NCBI GenBank assembly: GCA_040226215.1
Contig: JAVKFF010000168.1
Span: forward strand, 1 to 19,807
Length of the DNA: 19,807 nucleotides
Origin: JAVKFF01 sp040226215
GTDB taxonomy: Bacteria; Pseudomonadota; Alphaproteobacteria; DSM-16000; Inquilinaceae
Direction: 5' to 3'
Part shown: positions 1-7,553 of the stretch, piece by piece
How the letters are laid out: every line of letters starts with the position of its first letter
How positions within the stretch are numbered: the first letter of the stretch is position 1
Program-made: the position numbers and the translations under genes
Notes under the pieces: generated by a model
The model's input: the letters and a program-made list of their open reading frames with translations, nothing else
The model's database searches: none
What the model was told of the DNA's origin: nothing

Positions 1-1
1 C

Positions 2-109
2 GCCTTTCCCCCGGCCGGGGCCCCACCGCCGGCCTGGCGTGGCATGGGGCGCATGCATGTCGACGTCTTCCCCGCCCTGCCGCCGCGCCTCGATCCGGCT
101 GACGACTGA
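2..109 (+). CDS. Possible 3' end of an incoming plus-strand gene (partial)
   Basis: An open frame enters from the left edge and ends with a TGA at 107-109. It encodes about 35 residues ending in MHVDVFPALPPRLDPADD. Most codons end in G or C, as in the genuine genes of this window. It would converge with the porin gene, and the hairpins at 135-222 would separate the two. No family can be recognised from such a short proline-rich tail, and an open frame of this length in GC-rich DNA can arise by chance. Confidence 0.3.
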   Translation, partial: AFPPAGAPPPAWRGMGRMHVDVFPALPPRLDPADD

Positions 110-134
110 CTCCATCGGGATGTCGGGAAAGCGA

Positions 135-162
135 AAGGGGCGGCCCGTCGGGACCGCCCCTT
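135..162 (-). terminator. Hairpin terminator behind the porin gene
   Basis: Perfect 9-base arms AAGGGGCGG (135-143) and CCGCCCCTT (154-162) enclose a loop that can itself pair CCC with GGG. On the minus strand the stem is followed by TTTCGCTTT, so a factor-independent terminator for the porin transcript is plausible. The T tract is short and interrupted. Confidence 0.6.
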
Positions 163-181
163 CCAACTGGCCTGTCCGGTT

Positions 182-222
182 GCCGGCCCGGGTTCTCCCC
201 GGGGGTTCCCCTGGGGGCCGGC
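182..222. repeat. GC-rich inverted repeat immediately after the porin stop codon
   Basis: Arms GCCGGCCC (182-189) and GGGCCGGC (215-222) are perfect complements. The 25-base interior contains further CCCC/GGGG runs that can pair. It lies about 15 bases beyond the porin stop codon and may stabilise the 3' end of the mRNA or assist the terminator at 135-162. There is no T tract, so it is not called as a terminator itself. Confidence 0.45.
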
Positions 223-236
223 CGTTCCGGGAAGCC

Positions 237-1448
237 TTACCAGGCCGCCGTCGCACCCATCAGGAAGACCACGCCGTCCGCGGACTGGGTGGGGCTCCGG
301 TCGTTCTGGTAGAAGACGACTTCGCCGTAGGGCGTGAGGCCCGGGAACAGCGCGTACTCGGCACCCACGCCGGCGGCATAGCCTTCCTGGTCCAGCGGCG
401 CGCCACCGATCGTACGGCTGTCCTGGTAGCCCAGCGCGTTGGCGCCGACCGTCAGGCCGTCGATCGAGTAGGTGGCACCCGCACCGTAGATCTCGTACGA
501 CCCACCCGTACCGACGGTGCCGCCGGAGTCGGTGTTGTCGCCGTAGAAGCCACCAACGCTGAAGCCGCCGAAATTGGCCCTGACCGAGATGATGTACGCG
601 AACAGGTCGTTCGCCGTCGCCGAGGTGGCATCGGCGAACGAGACGCCGCCGCCGATGATGAAACTGCCGCCCTCGAAGCTGAAGGTATAGTTGCCGGCGA
701 TGTCGACGCGGTTCTCGTAGGTGGTGAACGCGTTCGACAGGTCCGGATCGCCGTGGCGCTCCTCGTCGTTCGGCGCGAAGGATACGCCGACATCGGCATC
801 GCCGAACTCACCGATATAGGTGATGCGGGTGCCGTCGGTGAAGCCCTGGATGACGGCGGTCGAGTTGCCGCCCGGCGCGCTGAAGGCGTAGCTGCCGAAG
901 TCGCCGTCGGCGATGCCCGAGCCGGTCGACGGCACGCCGAACGAGCCGAGGGTCGTGGTCACGCCTTCCTTGCCGCCGAGGCGGACCTCGCCGAAATCGC
1001 CGGAGACGTAGATCCAGCTCTCGTCGATCAGGAAAGTGGAGTCGCCGGTCTGGTTGCAGCTCGAGTTGATGGTCACGTCATCGACATCGGCGGGATTGAA
1101 ATCCGGATTGATGCCGCCCGCGCCATCGGACAGCGGATCGCCGTCCTGGTCCACAACGGTCGAGGCCGTGGCACTCGAGGTGCCGCAGCGGTTGCCGTCG
1201 GTATCGTCGATGTTGACGCGGAAGCCGTATTCCAGGCCGTTGTCCGACAGACCGTTGCCGTTCAGGTTCAGGGTCGTGTCGACGCGGCCGCCATACTCGC
1301 GGGCATTGCCGCCCGGCTCGTTGTCGTCGTCGACGAAGCCGAAGTTGACGTCCACCGAGCCGGTGATGTTGAGATCGATCTGGCCGTAGGCAGGGGCGGC
1401 GAGACCGAGAGCGACGAGCGCGCTGGTCCCAAGCAGAACCTTCTTCAT
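237..1448 (-). CDS. Outer-membrane porin (Porin_4 / Gram-negative general porin type)
   Basis: Encodes 403 residues starting MKKVLLGTSALVALG, a textbook Sec signal peptide with probable cleavage after AYG or AYGQ. The mature part alternates short aromatic and glycine-rich strands with Asp/Asn/Gly-rich loops, as in beta-barrel porins of alphaproteobacteria, and ends in an aromatic residue (Trp) as outer-membrane barrels usually do. It should form a diffusion channel in the outer membrane. The start is set by GGAGGAAGTGAGGAC directly before the ATG at 1448; the longer frame upstream (to 1529) lacks a signal-peptide start and is not used. The mature protein is strongly acidic (many Asp in the loops), which fits marine or halotolerant life but does not prove it. 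Substrate selectivity cannot be read from the sequence. Hairpins follow the stop codon and an AT-rich island lies upstream. Confidence 0.9.
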   Translation of the reverse strand: MKKVLLGTSALVALGLAAPAYGQIDLNITGSVDVNFGFVDDDNEPGGNAREYGGRVDTTLNLNGNGLSDNGLEYGFRVNIDDTDGNRCGTSSATASTVVDQDGDPLSDGAGGINPDFNPADVDDVTINSSCNQTGDSTFLIDESWIYVSGDFGEVRLGGKEGVTTTLGSFGVPSTGSGIADGDFGSYAFSAPGGNSTAVIQGFTDGTRITYIGEFGDADVGVSFAPNDEERHGDPDLSNAFTTYENRVDIAGNYTFSFEGGSFIIGGGVSFADATSATANDLFAYIISVRANFGGFSVGGFYGDNTDSGGTVGTGGSYEIYGAGATYSIDGLTVGANALGYQDSRTIGGAPLDQEGYAAGVGAEYALFPGLTPYGEVVFYQNDRSPTQSADGVVFLMGATAAW

Positions 1449-2189
1449 GTCCTCACTTCCTCCACGAGGTTGGCCGGATCGGGCTGCCGTTCCGTTCGGC
1501 GTCCGCGCCGGCCGCATTGCGTCGATCAAGCGACCGGCCCGGCACGTCCCGAAGGACGGCGCCGGATCCGGTCTGAACTTGGAGTGGGATAGGTCGGCCG
1601 ATCGGCTGGCCTGCCCCGTTCGCCTCCGGTCTGCGCTCCATCAGCGAACGACCGGAGAATACGGGCGGCGACGGCAAATCGGCAATCGTACGAAGAAGTC
1701 AAAATCTGTGTGAAGGAAGTATAGTTGCGGAAATAGCACAGTATCTTAAGAATTTATCGCCTACTGACTTTTAAAAGTATTAACATTTGTTAATTATCAC
1801 TACTCTCACGGACAGACGGAATAGCGTGGCGATCGAGTAAATCGCCCTGCACACGATCGATTGTCCAGTTGATGCGCATATGGGTAGGCGATCATGCGAA
1901 CGCGCCTCGCCGGCCGCGATGCAGCCGTCGGGCCGAGGCCGCCGCCTCGAGGGATGCTGGAGATCCCTGACTGGAATCGGTAAGGCGCCCGGCGCGCACG
2001 CAGGCGCCGACTTGGGTCGCTGGAGCGCGTCTCGGGCGCGCATGCCGGAGCCATCGCGCGGCCGCCGGCGCCGAGGCGCCCACAGGGCTTCCCTGGTGGA
2101 GCCGTTCCGGAGAGTGGGCAAGGCATAGGTTCCGGAATGATGCGGATGTGGGGTCCGCACCCACGGTCCACCAGGGAAGAGGCCGGTGG
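1449..2189. other. Gene-free region between the porin and a miniprotein gene
   Basis: No convincing coding frame was found here. Several overlapping frames are open on both strands, but their translations are Arg/Pro/Ala-rich without recognisable domains or ribosome sites. Bases from about 1690 to 1800 form a marked AT-rich island in otherwise GC-rich DNA. It holds two palindromes, and a TATACT hexamer on the minus strand (plus coordinates 1718-1723) that could be a -10 element for the porin, although no good -35 is seen. The stretch 1800-2189 is GC-rich and I see nothing identifiable in it, including no tRNA. Confidence 0.5.
1767..1794. promoter_or_regulatory. Two abutting palindromes in an AT-rich island (possible operators)
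   Basis: ACTTTTAAAAGT (1767-1778) is a perfect 12-base palindrome. It is followed without a gap by ATTAACA-TT-TGTTAAT (1779-1794), a perfect inverted repeat whose core reads TTAAC-N4-GTTAA. The 5-4-5 geometry matches the layout of Crp/Fnr-family sites, though the half-sites are not the FNR consensus TTGAT/ATCAA. The position, about 320 bases upstream of the porin start, fits regulation of the porin. The binding protein is unknown; the Crp/Fnr regulator encoded nearby is one candidate. Confidence 0.4.
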
Positions 2190-2327
2190 TCAGCCGCCGA
2201 TCGTCAGCGCCAGGGCGAAGATCAGGGCCACCACGCCAAAGGCGATGAGACTGGACAGCGGCGACATCGCCTTCTGTAGGCTTTCACGCCAGAGCGTTTC
2301 CGAAGCCGATTCACATTCCCGTCTCAT
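2190..2327 (-). CDS. 45-residue single-pass membrane miniprotein
   Basis: An ATG at 2327 is preceded by GGAAGGAATACGCAA, giving an AAGGA ribosome site at good spacing. The product has a charged N-terminal part (MRRECESASETLWRESLQKA) followed by MSPLSSLIAFGVVALIFALA and LTIGG, one clear transmembrane helix at about residues 22-43. The likely topology is N-terminus in the cytoplasm. It is transcribed divergently from the Crp/Fnr regulator with 129 bases between the two start codons, so they could share a control region. A longer frame extends upstream on the same strand to 3095, but it is the antisense shadow of the regulator gene and has no separate support. I do not recognise a family. It resembles many small inner-membrane proteins that go unannotated because of their size. 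Confidence 0.6.
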   Translation of the reverse strand: MRRECESASETLWRESLQKAMSPLSSLIAFGVVALIFALALTIGG

Positions 2328-2456
2328 TTGCGTATTCCTTCCATCCGGCTTGGCATGGGCAAGATGACGGTTGATGCATTTCGGCGATGTAGGATTCCCC
2401 ACAGTTCGGCAGATTTCCGTGGTGCCGGCGCCTCGACGGGCCGGGAGGTGCCGGCG

Positions 2457-3134
2457 ATGAGCGCGCTGCCGCCTTTTCTCGACCGGCTGGCGGATCGCGA
2501 CCGCCAAACCCTGGTGGACCGCCTGAGCGTGCGCACCTATCAGCGCAACGAGTCGATCATCGAGCTCGCCGATGGCGGCGTCGACGTCTTCTTCGTCCTC
2601 GAGGGCCGGGCGCAGGTCATCATCTATTCCAGCGAGGGCAAGGTCGTCGGCTACCGGACCATCGGCCCCGGCGACATCTTCGGCGAGCTCGCCGCCATCG
2701 ACGGACGTCCGCGCTCCGCCAGCGTCGTGGCACAGGACAGGAGCCGAGTCGGCCGGCTCGGCCGCGCGGCGTTCCGCGAGCTCGTCGAATCCGCCAACGG
2801 CCTCGCCTGGGTGATGATGGAGCACCTCTCCACGCAGATCCGCAACCTGACCGGCCGCATCTTCGAGTACAGCACGCTGATGGTACGCGAGCGGGTGGTG
2901 CGCGAGGTCCTGCGGCTGGCCGAGGCCGGATCGGGCCTGTCCAGTGGCGGCAACCAGGCACGCATCCACCCCGCTCCCACCCATTCCGACCTGGCGGCCC
3001 AGATCAGCACCCACCGCGAGGCGGTGTCGCGGGAGATGAGCGCGCTGGCCAAGCGGGGTCTGATCGAGAAGCGCGCGGGCGCGCTGATCCTGCACGACCT
3101 GGCGGCGCTGCGCGCGCTCTGTCCGGAGGATTGA
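2457..3134 (+). CDS. Crp/Fnr-family transcriptional regulator with a cyclic-nucleotide-type sensor domain
   Basis: Encodes 225 residues. The start chosen is the ATG at 2457, which follows GGGAGGT at good spacing; an in-frame ATG at 2328 would add a 43-residue tail unlike the family. Residues about 8-110 form the cNMP-binding beta barrel, with the phosphate-binding cassette GDIFGELAAIDGRPRSASV at 72-90. Its Gly-Glu and Arg-Ser pairs (G76 E77, R86 S87) match those that hold cAMP in CRP. A long dimerisation helix follows at about 112-150, then the Crp-type winged helix-turn-helix at about 175-205 (THSDLAAQISTHREAVSREM). There are no N-terminal cysteines of the FNR iron-sulfur type, so cyclic-nucleotide sensing is more likely than oxygen sensing. 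The gene ends 16 bases before the stop codon of the convergent decarboxylase gene. Its targets are unknown. Confidence 0.88.
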   Translation: MSALPPFLDRLADRDRQTLVDRLSVRTYQRNESIIELADGGVDVFFVLEGRAQVIIYSSEGKVVGYRTIGPGDIFGELAAIDGRPRSASVVAQDRSRVGRLGRAAFRELVESANGLAWVMMEHLSTQIRNLTGRIFEYSTLMVRERVVREVLRLAEAGSGLSSGGNQARIHPAPTHSDLAAQISTHREAVSREMSALAKRGLIEKRAGALILHDLAALRALCPED

Positions 3135-3150
3135 GGGGAGAAGGCCGCGA

Positions 3151-4602
3151 TCAGCCGCCGGCGCGCAGGCGCCGCCAGCAGGCGATCATCGCATCGACCG
3201 CCCGGTCCGCCGCCGCCAGATCGCTGAGATGGGAGATGACCGAGATGCGCATCACCCATTCCGCGCCCCAATCAGAGCCGGCAACGAAGCAGGCTTCGCT
3301 CTCCTGAACGGCCGCGATCACGGCGGCGGTTGTCTTCTTACGCCGCTCCCGGTCGCCGTCGCCGAACTGCACGATGACCTGGTTCAGCACCACCTCGTTG
3401 AGCACGCGCACGCCGGACTCCGCGGACAGCCGGGCGGCCATGTGGCGGGCGAGCCGGCAGTGCCGGCCCACCATCTCCGCCACGCCGTCGCGGCCGAGAT
3501 GGCGCAGCATCGCCCAGACCGGCAGACCGCGGGCGCGCCGGGAAAGCTCCGGCACCAGGGCGGAGGGTACGCGGTCGCCGCCGGCGATCTCCGGCAGATA
3601 GCTCGCATGGATGGTCATCGCCCGGCGATGATCCTCGCGGTGGCGCACGATGGCGAAGCCGGTATCGAAGGGCGTCTGCAGCCATTTGTGCGCGTCCATC
3701 GACCAGGAGTCGCAAAGCTCGATGCCCTCGGTCAGGAAACTTGTGTCCGGGCAGGCGCGGGCCCACAGGCCGAAGGCGCCGTCCACATGCACCCAGGCGC
3801 CATGCGCCCGCGCGATCCGGCAGATCGCCGGGAAGGGATCGAAGGCGCCGGTGTTGATCTGGCCCGACTGGGCGATGACGATCATCGGCCCGCTCCGCGC
3901 CGCCATCTCCCGCGCCAGGGCCTCGGGGTACATCCGTCCCTGGGTGTCGGCGGGAACGGTCACCACGCGGCGGTGGCCGAAACCCAGATACTGCAGTCCG
4001 GCGAAAACGGTCTGGTGCGCCTCGGCGCCGATGAAGACGTGCACCGGCGGCGCCCCGAACAGGCCGTCGGCATCGGGATCCCAGCCATGGGCGCGAAGCT
4101 GCTGGCCCCGCGCGGCGGCCAGGCAAACGAAGCTCGACACCGTGGCACCGGTGCAGAAGCCGATGGACGATTCGCGGGGCAGGTCGAGGAGGTCGAGCAG
4201 CCAGGCTTCCGCCACCTCCTCGATCGCGGCGGTGCCGGGCGTGGGCGTGTGATAGGCGCTGTTCTGCCCCCAGGCGCTGGCCAGCCAGTCCGCGGCGACG
4301 CCGACCGGGTGCGAGGCGCCCAGTACCCAGCCGAAGAAGCCGGCCGCCGGCATCGCCATCAGCCCGGGCTCGACCGAGGCCGCGAGGTCGTCGATCACCT
4401 CCGCGCCCTCCAGCCCGCGCTCGGGCAGCGGACGCATGAGGGCGTCGCGCATTTGGCGGTAGTCGAGCCGGGGCCGGTGCGGCCGGTCGGCGAGCGAGCG
4501 GCGGAAGGCGGCTGCGTGGGTGAAGGCCTGGCGCAGCGCGGAGAGCGCCGCCTCTTCGGCATGATCGTCGCGGGAGGGGACGACGATGGCTCCGTCGGGC
4601 AT
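3151..4602 (-). CDS. PLP-dependent amino acid decarboxylase-like protein (group II, DOPA decarboxylase family)
   Basis: Encodes 483 residues of the fold-type I PLP enzymes, close to the usual length of the aromatic/glutamate decarboxylase group. Visible elements are the PLP-stacking His in GAEAHQT (about residue 196), the Asp that contacts the pyridine nitrogen in HVDGAFG (about 274), and the Schiff-base Lys in SMDAHKWLQTPFDTG (about 306). The N-terminal FFGWVLGASHPVG block is typical of this group. The expected reaction is loss of CO2 from an amino acid to give an amine. The substrate is not decided, and some relatives act as aldehyde synthases. The start at 4602 follows CGGAGAG at proper distance; the in-frame ATG at 4638 lacks a ribosome site. 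It converges on the Crp/Fnr gene and is separated from the upstream CBS/DUF294 gene by 132 bases with a hairpin at 4628-4650. Confidence 0.88.
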   Translation of the reverse strand: MPDGAIVVPSRDDHAEEAALSALRQAFTHAAAFRRSLADRPHRPRLDYRQMRDALMRPLPERGLEGAEVIDDLAASVEPGLMAMPAAGFFGWVLGASHPVGVAADWLASAWGQNSAYHTPTPGTAAIEEVAEAWLLDLLDLPRESSIGFCTGATVSSFVCLAAARGQQLRAHGWDPDADGLFGAPPVHVFIGAEAHQTVFAGLQYLGFGHRRVVTVPADTQGRMYPEALAREMAARSGPMIVIAQSGQINTGAFDPFPAICRIARAHGAWVHVDGAFGLWARACPDTSFLTEGIELCDSWSMDAHKWLQTPFDTGFAIVRHREDHRRAMTIHASYLPEIAGGDRVPSALVPELSRRARGLPVWAMLRHLGRDGVAEMVGRHCRLARHMAARLSAESGVRVLNEVVLNQVIVQFGDGDRERRKKTTAAVIAAVQESEACFVAGSDWGAEWVMRISVISHLSDLAAADRAVDAMIACWRRLRAGG

Positions 4603-4627
4603 GGCACTCTCCGTCGCTGGCAGGGCG

Positions 4628-4650
4628 CATGCCGGCAACCGGCCGGCATG
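4628..4650. repeat. Perfect hairpin in the leader of the decarboxylase gene
   Basis: Arms CATGCCGGC (4628-4636) and GCCGGCATG (4642-4650) flank a 5-base loop. The hairpin lies 25-48 bases upstream of the decarboxylase start and about 85 bases beyond the stop codon of the upstream CBS/DUF294 gene. No T tract follows on either strand, so it may be an operator, an mRNA structure or a weak terminator. Confidence 0.4.
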
Positions 4651-4734
4651 TCCCCTTGTCCTACACCGTCGAGGTTTCAGCCCGATCGCGCGACAGGCGG
4701 TGATTTGTTTCAGCGGTGTTTCCGTGCCGGCCGG

Positions 4735-6201
4735 TCAGCGAAAACCGCTGGCAACGCCGTCGCGCACCATGGCGCCGATATCCCGCAGGCGCCGCAGCGC
4801 CGCCTTCAGCCGCCCGCGCTCGGGCGCCATGACCTCCGTCCCGACGGTATTGCCGGCTGCCCGGCCGGCGGCGATGTCGGCGATCTGCTGGCGTACGATC
4901 AGCCTCATGAACAGCTCCTGGGAGGCGGCCAGCACCTCGGCATCCTCCCGGCCGATGGCGTCGCGCTCCCGCAGCGCGGCCAGCCGCTCCGCCGTCGCCG
5001 TCGCGCCGATGCCGTGCGCCAGCGCCATGGTCCGCGCGCCCGCCACGATGGGGAACAGGCCGGCGATCTTCAGGTCGAGGCGCCCCTCGCTGAGGCGCAG
5101 GCCACCCAGCAGTCCCAGGGGCGGCTGATAGCGCTCGACCTCGAGCGACATCAGCTTGAGGAAATCGAAGGCCTCCGCGGCCCGTCCGACCGCGTGCCCG
5201 CGCAGCGCCGTCGCCAATGTCTCGTCGCCCTCGACCACGGCTAAGTCGAAGAAGATGTCGACGTTCAGCAGGTCCTCGGGGGCCTGCTTGGCGATCCAGG
5301 CGTCGACCTGACCGCGCCAGCCGGCCACGTCGTGGCGCCAGGTCTTGTTGCGCGCCATCACCCCGCCTTGGCAGAAGGGCACGCCGGCGGCGTCGAGCAG
5401 GGCGTTCATCCGTTCACCGAAGGCGGCGAACCAGGCGTCGTCCGCCGGCGTGCCGTCGTGGATCAGCGCATTGTCCTGGTCGGGGGCGAGCAGGCTCTCG
5501 CCCCGGCCGCCGGAACCGAGAACCAGAACGGCATGGCGGGCCGGGGCGGCCCCGTGCGCGCGGATGGTTTCCGACAGCGCCAGCTCCGCCGCCCGCCGCG
5601 TGGTCTGGCGCATGATCTCCGAGATCACCCCGGCGACTTCACGCGCGGAGAGATCCTCGGCCAGCAGCGCGGCCGCCAGGTCCGGCAGCTGGTCACGCAG
5701 CCGCCGCATGGTCTGGGCATCAGGGGCAGCGGCCAGGCCGTCGCCGATGGCCAGCCTGGCGCCGGCCCGCACCTTCAGCAGCGTGCGCGCCGTGATGATG
5801 CCGACGACCGCGCCGCCCTCGCCGGTCACCACGAGATGGCGGATACCCAGTCGGTCCATGCGGCCGATCGCCTGGAAGATCAGGGCCGTCGCCGGCAGGC
5901 TCTCGAGCGGGCCCGACCCCACCGCGCCGAGCGGCCGGCCGAGCGCCTCTCCACCGGAGGCCGCCACGGCGCGCAGCACGTCGCGCTCCGTCACGATCGC
6001 CTCGGGGTGCTGACGGTCGCCGCCGACCAGGACGGAGCTGATGCGCCGGGCGTTCATCAGCGCCACGGCCTCGGCCAGCGGCGTCTCCGGCGGCAGCACG
6101 ACCGGGTCGGACGTCATCAATTCGCCCAGGCGATGCCGGTAGGCGAAGCCGTCGACGCCGCCGGCGAAGTTGCCGTCGCCACTCCGGCTCACGGATACCA
6201 T
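4735..6201 (-). CDS. CBS-pair / DUF294 nucleotidyltransferase-like signalling protein
   Basis: Encodes 488 residues. Residues about 24-145 form two CBS domains, which in other proteins bind adenine nucleotides. Residues about 160-300 form a DUF294 (GlnD-like) nucleotidyltransferase domain with the signature LGSGGRGESLLAPDQDNALI, where Gly229-Ser230 and the Asp241-x-Asp243 pair would bind nucleotide and metal. NVDIFFDLAVVEGD at about 313-326 and the following DUF294 C-terminal helical domain complete the family pattern. Many relatives carry an extra N-terminal cNMP-binding domain; here the protein begins directly with the CBS pair. A cytoplasmic role in nucleotide-responsive regulation, possibly by nucleotidylating a partner, is inferred. 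It overlaps the exonuclease gene upstream by 13 bases, so the two are co-translated. Its place near an SSS symporter is a recurrent arrangement as I recall it. Confidence 0.87.
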   Translation of the reverse strand: MVSVSRSGDGNFAGGVDGFAYRHRLGELMTSDPVVLPPETPLAEAVALMNARRISSVLVGGDRQHPEAIVTERDVLRAVAASGGEALGRPLGAVGSGPLESLPATALIFQAIGRMDRLGIRHLVVTGEGGAVVGIITARTLLKVRAGARLAIGDGLAAAPDAQTMRRLRDQLPDLAAALLAEDLSAREVAGVISEIMRQTTRRAAELALSETIRAHGAAPARHAVLVLGSGGRGESLLAPDQDNALIHDGTPADDAWFAAFGERMNALLDAAGVPFCQGGVMARNKTWRHDVAGWRGQVDAWIAKQAPEDLLNVDIFFDLAVVEGDETLATALRGHAVGRAAEAFDFLKLMSLEVERYQPPLGLLGGLRLSEGRLDLKIAGLFPIVAGARTMALAHGIGATATAERLAALRERDAIGREDAEVLAASQELFMRLIVRQQIADIAAGRAAGNTVGTEVMAPERGRLKAALRRLRDIGAMVRDGVASGFR

Positions 6202-7553
6202 CCCGCCTGGCGCTGCTGGGCGATCAGGCCGCGGGCCCGGGCGGCGAAGGCCTTGGCCTCGCCGAAGGTCGCGATGCCGCGGTCGGCCAGCAGGGCGAAC
6301 TGGCGCGCCAGAACCTCCGCCGCCACCAGCGCGTCGCCCAGCGCCGTGTGCCGGCCGCGCGGCTCCACGCCATAGCGCCCCGCCAGCGTCTCGAGGTTGA
6401 GGTCGCTCAGCCGCGGCTCCAGGGCCGAGGCGAGATGGCCCGAGTCGAGCAGTGGCAGTGCCGGCAGGGCGACCCCGACTTCCGCCGCCTGGCGGCGCAG
6501 GATGGCCCGGTCGAAGCCGATATTGTGGCCGGCCAGCACCGTCCCCTCGGCGAGCGTGACGAGCCGGGCTACCCCCTCGCCGATCCCGGGGGCACCCGCC
6601 ACCATGGCGTCGTCGATGCCGTGCACGGCACTGGAAGCGGCCGGGATGGGTCGCCCCGGGTCGATCAGCATGTCGATCGATTCGTGCGGAAACAGGCGTC
6701 CGCCATGCAGGCGCACCGCGCCGATCGACACGACGCGGTCGCGGGCGACATCGAGGCCGGTGGTCTCGGTGTCGAGCACGGTGACCGGCAGGTCGTGGAG
6801 GGGCAGATCGTCGGCGAGAGGCGGCGGCGGCGGCGGACGGTCGTGCAGTTCGAGGGCGTGGGCGACGGCACCGCGCCTGGCGAGCGTTCGCGCCGGCAGC
6901 ACCATGACCGCCCCGCCAAGCCCAGCCGGCACGGTCAGCCTTGCCTGTATGGTCGAGCCGTCGGTCAGCCGCAGCGCGACGGACAGCGGGCCGCCCGCCT
7001 CACGGGCGCGGGCCCAGGCGTCGGTCAGGTCGTGGCGCTCCAGCGCGGCGAAGACCGACGTGCCGACGGCGACGCGCTCCCGGCCCAGCGCCTCGGCCGC
7101 TGCCGGGCTGACCAGGCTGACCAGGCCGGCCTCGGTGACGGCGAGAAGGCCTTCCTCGACCACCTCCAGGATGGCCGACCAGCGCTGCTGCGGCACTGCC
7201 AGCGCCGCCGCCTGGCGCGCGGCATAGCCCTCCAACGCGCCGGCCAGCGCCGCCACCTCGCTGCCCGCCTCCCCGGCGAGCTTCGCCGGCAGGACAGGCC
7301 GGGCGGGGTCGAGGGCGATAACCGTCCGGCGCAGGCGTTCCAGATCGTCGCAATGGCCGTCGACCTGGATCACCAGGCTCCACAGACCGACAAGGGCGAA
7401 CGCGGTTCCGGCGATCAGCGCCCAGGCCGCGAGATTGGGCCCGCCGGCGAAGGATGGCGTGCCCAGCAGGGCCGAACCGGCGACCAGCAGCACGCCCGCC
7501 GCCGCGGCCACGACCGCCAGATAGAGGCCGTGCCGCAGGCTCGCCAATGTCAC
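6189..7553 (-). CDS. Membrane-anchored PAS-like / DEDDh 3'-5' exonuclease (DNA polymerase III epsilon-like)
   Basis: Encodes 454 residues from a GTG at 7553, directly after the TAG of the preceding gene. Two hydrophobic helices (about 10-30 and 41-63) anchor it in the membrane. A helical stretch and a PAS-like region (about 120-225, SAILEVVEEGLLAVTEAGLV onward) follow, then a proline run (240-245). The C-terminal third is a DEDDh exonuclease. Exo I is DTETTGLD (Asp261, Glu263), Exo II is AGHNIGFD (Asp348), and Exo III is RHTALGDALVA (His402, Asp407). All catalytic residues are present, so activity on DNA, RNA or small oligonucleotides is likely. The two helices and PAS-like region resemble the input half of a sensor kinase with the kinase replaced by a nuclease. 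It sits in an operon with the CBS/DUF294 protein, with a 13-base overlap. Confidence 0.85.
   Translation of the reverse strand: MTLASLRHGLYLAVVAAAAGVLLVAGSALLGTPSFAGGPNLAAWALIAGTAFALVGLWSLVIQVDGHCDDLERLRRTVIALDPARPVLPAKLAGEAGSEVAALAGALEGYAARQAAALAVPQQRWSAILEVVEEGLLAVTEAGLVSLVSPAAAEALGRERVAVGTSVFAALERHDLTDAWARAREAGGPLSVALRLTDGSTIQARLTVPAGLGGAVMVLPARTLARRGAVAHALELHDRPPPPPPLADDLPLHDLPVTVLDTETTGLDVARDRVVSIGAVRLHGGRLFPHESIDMLIDPGRPIPAASSAVHGIDDAMVAGAPGIGEGVARLVTLAEGTVLAGHNIGFDRAILRRQAAEVGVALPALPLLDSGHLASALEPRLSDLNLETLAGRYGVEPRGRHTALGDALVAAEVLARQFALLADRGIATFGEAKAFAARARGLIAQQRQAGWYP

Noticed and set aside
39..1592. 517-codon open frame on the plus strand
   Set aside because: It is antisense to the porin gene, has an Arg/Ala/Val/Asp-rich low-complexity translation without a domain, and is a GC-driven shadow frame. 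The opposite strand encodes a complete porin with signal peptide and ribosome site.
1780..2171. Several overlapping frames between the porin and the miniprotein gene
   Set aside because: All are short, mutually overlapping, Arg/Pro-rich and without a ribosome site or domain. No one frame is better supported than the others.
3229..5244. 671-codon open frame on the plus strand
   Set aside because: It crosses the decarboxylase and the end of the CBS/DUF294 gene on the opposite strand, and its translation has no recognisable family. It is a shadow frame.
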